A DNA stretch of 17,583 bases, taken from positions 1 to 17,583 of the forward strand of contig CAJQJI010000111.1 of NCBI GenBank assembly GCA_905478675.1, in the 5' to 3' direction. This DNA comes from Candidatus Altimarinota bacterium. Lineage in GTDB: Bacteria; Patescibacteriota; Gracilibacteria; UBA4473. Position 1 is the stretch's first letter. Every line of letters begins with the position of its first letter. This document shows positions 15,070-17,583 of the stretch, in pieces. Made by a program: the position numbers and the translations under genes. The notes below the pieces were generated by a model. The model did no database searches. It was not told where the DNA came from and saw nothing but the letters and a program-made list of their open reading frames with translations.

Positions 15070-15774
15070 ATGCCCGCAGAAAACCCGCTCAATATTGAAA
15101 AAACGGTAGACAGCGCGCTGGAGAATTGCGCTCAACGGCTAGAGGCGCTAAAGCCTTTAAGCAAGTATCCCAAAAACCAACTTATAATTACCACCGTCGT
15201 ACTCGGAACCACCGCTAAAAATCTTCACGAGGCGGTTCAAAATCAAGAAGCAGGATTAAACGAAACAATTACTAAGCGCTGGGAAAATCTTGATTTCCCG
15301 GCTGAAATTGCGGCCCGAGTTCAAGCCATTACCGGACAAAAAAGCGACCTTGACCCGCGCCTAGGAAAGGGCTCTCGCCCACAGATAAACCTTGCTCCCG
15401 AAATAGAAACCCAGCACCATTTAGCGGTATTTTTAATGCAAATGGTCGCTGAACTTAACGCTGAACCCAACGCCAAAACACTCCTTGCAAATATTGAAAA
15501 ACTAAAAGATTTCCTTTCTAAGATTACCGACGCGACACTCCGAACGACACTAGAAATGCACGTACTTCACCCGCTTGAAGCCTTATTAACCCCGGATGTT
15601 TTTGATCCACTAGACCAAAGAACTAAACTACAAAACATAGCCCCTTTAGCCGTAGCCCTCACCCCAGAAGAAATTGATTTTTTAGATTCTGTGGCCAGCA
15701 GCCAGCAATCAAAACTAGCCCAAGAGGCTCAAGTCATTTTAGCCCAAAGGTCTACCACAGATGGCTTGGAATAA
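15070..15774 (+). CDS. Uncharacterised 234-aa helical protein
   Basis: I do not recognise this protein. The start MPAENPLNIEKTVD at 15070 is chosen over an in-frame Met at 14899 because a consensus promoter (15016-15044) lies between them and the extra residues would overlap uvrA. The sequence looks mostly helical and soluble: no signal peptide, a modest hydrophobic patch at about 37-47 (NQLIITTVVLG), one Cys (C20), and long stretches rich in Leu, Ala, Glu and Gln (about 111-175 and 195-226). A segment near 91-110 (KSDLDPRLGKGSRPQINLAP) looks like an exposed linker. It is divergent from uvrA with interleaved promoters and is followed after 63 nt by two paralogous genes that each have their own promoter. 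Function unknown. Confidence 0.75.
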   Translation: MPAENPLNIEKTVDSALENCAQRLEALKPLSKYPKNQLIITTVVLGTTAKNLHEAVQNQEAGLNETITKRWENLDFPAEIAARVQAITGQKSDLDPRLGKGSRPQINLAPEIETQHHLAVFLMQMVAELNAEPNAKTLLANIEKLKDFLSKITDATLRTTLEMHVLHPLEALLTPDVFDPLDQRTKLQNIAPLAVALTPEEIDFLDSVASSQQSKLAQEAQVILAQRSTTDGLE

Positions 15775-15786
15775 GTTTTACAAGTA

Positions 15787-15814
15787 TTGCTTTTTAGCAA
15801 AAAATAGTTATAAT
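15787..15814 (+). promoter_or_regulatory. Promoter of the 15838 gene
   Basis: TTGCTT (15787-15792), a 16-nt spacer and a perfect TATAAT (15809-15814). Predicted start near 15821, leader about 17 nt. From TATAAT through the first codons this DNA resembles the region before the 16217 gene. Confidence 0.75.
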
Positions 15815-15837
15815 AACTTAATTAATTCTAAATCTAG

Positions 15838-16161
15838 ATGAAATTTTTACCGCACGCTCCTTCCGTTACTAGCCTCCGTTTTAAGTACCAAGAAGTACCA
15901 AGACAAGAATACGAAACTCTTTCCGCCAATCCCCCAAGAGCGTATGAAGAAGTCATGGTAGAAATTAGACAAATCGGAGACGTTTTGGAGCAAGAAGGCG
16001 GCTACGAAGATATGCCAGGGATTGGTCTTTTGCTCTTAGAATTAAAAGTCGATCACCCTAAAGCCCCTATTACCCCTGGTGAACAAGCGGTCATTGATGA
16101 TCTGACCAACTACTTTATCGTGAACGACGTGCAAAATAGCCTGGCTGGTTTTAATAATTAA
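15838..16161 (+). CDS. Uncharacterised 107-aa protein, short paralogue of the next gene
   Basis: Unknown function. It opens with MKFLPHAPSVTSLRFKYQEVP, closely matching the first 21 residues of the protein from 16217 (shared pattern MKFL-x4-SV-x-SLRFK-x-QE-x-P). The resemblance continues more weakly: a VEIRQIGDVLE helix against GEIQDAMANLFE, a GIGLLLLEL stretch against GLQERILDL, and VQNSLAGF against FQNSLNGT. The whole protein therefore looks like a short version of the first ~95 residues of its neighbour. It is acidic and has no Cys, signal peptide or membrane segment. It has its own promoter 24 nt upstream, and no Shine-Dalgarno. Confidence 0.8.
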   Translation: MKFLPHAPSVTSLRFKYQEVPRQEYETLSANPPRAYEEVMVEIRQIGDVLEQEGGYEDMPGIGLLLLELKVDHPKAPITPGEQAVIDDLTNYFIVNDVQNSLAGFNN

Positions 16162-16166
16162 GCTGG

Positions 16167-16195
16167 TTGTTTTTGAGTGTAAAATCTGCTATAAT
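16167..16195 (+). promoter_or_regulatory. Promoter of the 16217 gene (extended -10)
   Basis: TTGTTT (16167-16172), a 17-nt spacer and TATAAT (16190-16195) preceded by TGC, the same TGCTATAAT as at 15036-15044. Predicted start near 16202, leader about 15 nt. Confidence 0.75.
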
Positions 16196-16216
16196 CATCT
16201 GATTAATTAAATCTTG

Positions 16217-16918
16217 ATGAAATTTTTACAGCCCGGAGACAGCGTAGTGAGTTTACGATTTAAGTTTCAGGAAATGCCAGGTCGCTACGAAGAAGCTGAG
16301 AGTGCTTCTGACAAACTAACTTTTGATACCGTTGGAGAAATTCAGGATGCCATGGCAAATCTGTTTGAAAGCGGAGAAGCGCCTTTTGGTTTACAAGAAC
16401 GTATTTTAGACTTAGACGCAATTCGAGCTAAAGGTGATTACACGCAGGCCGATATGGTTAACCAACTAGCCAGCTTTCAAAATAGTTTAAATGGAACTTT
16501 AGCCGCTAATGGCGAATACCCAGATATAGCGGATTTTATGAGTGCGCTTCAAGAGTATATGAACCAAGCCGCCGATGATCTAGGTGAGTTTAAAGAAGAA
16601 GCGAACGCCCTTCGAGGTGAAGTTGAGCATTATGCCGAACGAGTGGCCATTGGCGCTGATGCTCGTGGGGAAATGGCCGAGCTAGCCGAACTAGTTCTCG
16701 CCAGTGAATCTGGAGATCAAATCAAAGCGACTGAAATTGGACTTAAAAATGATGTAGAAAGACAAGCTACCACCAGCCGCGAACAAGTAGCTATTGCCTC
16801 CACGGTGAGAGAGCTCCCACAAGATTTAGGCGCGGCACTAGCTTCACTTGATGAAGAGACCGCCGCTACTTTTGGCCCCTCGGCTATGAGCAACTTTAAC
16901 CCAGACCAATTCGCTTAA
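16217..16918 (+). CDS. Uncharacterised 233-aa acidic helical protein, long paralogue
   Basis: Unknown function. The ATG at 16217 is preferred over a TTG just before it because the N-terminus MKFLQPGDSVVSLRFKFQEMP then aligns without a gap with the 15838 protein. Residues about 1-95 form the module shared with that protein. The extra ~138 residues are strongly acidic, rich in Ala and Glu, and probably helical or coiled-coil (about 104-200, e.g. EFKEEANALRGEVEHYAERV), ending in a loose NFNPDQFA tail. There is no Cys, signal peptide or membrane segment. Its own promoter precedes it. Its TAA overlaps the stop of the convergent glycosyltransferase within TTAA, leaving no room for a terminator. Confidence 0.8.
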   Translation: MKFLQPGDSVVSLRFKFQEMPGRYEEAESASDKLTFDTVGEIQDAMANLFESGEAPFGLQERILDLDAIRAKGDYTQADMVNQLASFQNSLNGTLAANGEYPDIADFMSALQEYMNQAADDLGEFKEEANALRGEVEHYAERVAIGADARGEMAELAELVLASESGDQIKATEIGLKNDVERQATTSREQVAIASTVRELPQDLGAALASLDEETAATFGPSAMSNFNPDQFA

Positions 16919-17583
16919 GGCATTAAGACCGCTAGCAATCGTTTCTTAGTTTCAGCTAAACTATAGTTTTGAGCTACAAACTCCGCGGCATGCTTTGTAT
17001 AAGTTTCTACTTCACGAGGATTATCAGCAAAGTACGCTATCCGTTCAGCCAAACTCATCGCGTTATTAGGTTCTACTAATAATAAATCTGGTTCGCTTAA
17101 TTGAGCGTCGGTGTTTTTAAGTAGCCAGCGTTCGTAGTGCTGCAAAATTTCTTTGGGCCCCGTTTGAGCAAAGGCTAGCACCAGCTTTCCGCGTGATAAG
17201 GCTTCAATCACCACGCGACCAAAAGTTTCAGGCTCGGTTGGTGTAAAAATCAGCGCGTCATATTTTTCAATCGTTTCTAGTGGGTTTTGCACGCCCGGTT
17301 TAATATTTAAGTTTTCTAAACGACGATCTTTAGCAAACTGCCGAACTTTAGTTTCATAATCAATCGTTGACGGGTCCCCTTCGACACTATCGCCCACTAA
17401 ACAAAACTGTAAATCTGGGTTTCGATCTTGCAGTAAATCCGCGGCTTCGGCGAAATAAAGCTGCCCTTTACGCACATCAATGCGGCTTAAATTCAATAAG
17501 CTCATTACTTGATTGACCGGCTTTATATCGGCCATCGGTTCAACTCCATTTTCAATTAAACGCAGTTTTTCATGATGCTTTGA
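16915..17583 (-). CDS. GT-B glycosyltransferase, GT4-like, C-terminal part (partial)
   Basis: The frame stays open to the window edge, so the gene continues beyond 17583 and its N-terminal acceptor domain is missing; about 222 residues are visible. They form the donor-binding Rossmann half of a group 1 glycosyltransferase: IENGVEP at the domain link, LSRIDVRKGQ with the Arg and Lys that grip the nucleotide diphosphate, FCLVGDS, IKPGVQNPLETIEKYDALIFTPTEPETFG, and an E-x7-E motif (EPETFGRVVIEAL, visible residues 119 and 127). Such enzymes move a sugar from a nucleotide-sugar to an envelope glycan, lipid or protein; donor and acceptor cannot be told. The ATG at 17535 is internal, not the start. 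It converges on the 16217 gene with overlapping stops. Confidence 0.9.
   Translation of the reverse strand, partial: SKHHEKLRLIENGVEPMADIKPVNQVMSLLNLSRIDVRKGQLYFAEAADLLQDRNPDLQFCLVGDSVEGDPSTIDYETKVRQFAKDRRLENLNIKPGVQNPLETIEKYDALIFTPTEPETFGRVVIEALSRGKLVLAFAQTGPKEILQHYERWLLKNTDAQLSEPDLLLVEPNNAMSLAERIAYFADNPREVETYTKHAAEFVAQNYSLAETKKRLLAVLMP

Noticed and set aside
1..17583. Alternative genetic code with TGA as glycine
   Set aside because: glmS stops at TGA right after the conserved SVTVK tail, and no other gene needs TGA read as sense.
1..17583. CRISPR arrays, insertion sequences or transposase genes
   Set aside because: I saw no regularly spaced repeats, transposase motifs or terminal inverted repeats.

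Overview
This 17.6 kb window looks like a compact bacterial chromosome segment, most likely from the candidate phyla radiation (Patescibacteria). That placement is an inference: genes are densely packed, no recognised start codon has a clear Shine-Dalgarno sequence, several promoters sit so close to the ATG that the mRNA would be leaderless, and several predicted proteins are unfamiliar. The standard code fits. GlmS ends at TGA exactly where its family ends, so the Gracilibacteria/Absconditabacteria code (TGA = Gly) does not apply.

Layout. 1-116: C-terminal tail of an unidentified gene. 161-1915: glmS (UDP-GlcNAc supply), with a promoter placing +1 on its ATG. 1916-2294: non-coding, with a near-perfect CIRCE operator (HrcA site) before htpX (2295-3188) and an NfsB-like nitroreductase (3215-3823). 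A bidirectional terminator follows at 3844-3877. On the minus strand, a class I aminotransferase (6602-5511, broken by one in-frame TAA) precedes ATP-dependent PEP carboxykinase pckA (5474-3891). The pair would convert aspartate to oxaloacetate to PEP. 6603-7183: intergenic region with a promoter, a structured leader with competing hairpins, tRNA-Arg(GCG), a weak terminator and an inverted copy of the tRNA T-arm. 7184-8299: AI-2E family membrane protein. 8311-9483 (-): tyrS. 9549-10754 (+): a PAP2 phosphatase fused to a SEC59/DGK1-like CTP-dependent polyprenol kinase domain. 10751-12019 (-): a membrane-anchored exported protein with an Ig-like domain and six cysteines. 12054-14939 (-): uvrA.

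15070-16918 (+) holds three genes of unknown function, each with its own TATAAT promoter. The second and third are paralogues that also share promoter-to-start-codon DNA. This cassette is the best candidate for an undescribed system. The window ends in a truncated GT-B glycosyltransferase on the minus strand (16915-17583).

Functionally, glmS, the PAP2-polyprenol kinase fusion and the glycosyltransferase point to envelope glycan and lipid-carrier metabolism. htpX under a CIRCE operator points to a membrane protein quality-control stress response. The aminotransferase and pckA point to gluconeogenesis from amino acids, currently broken or dependent on readthrough.
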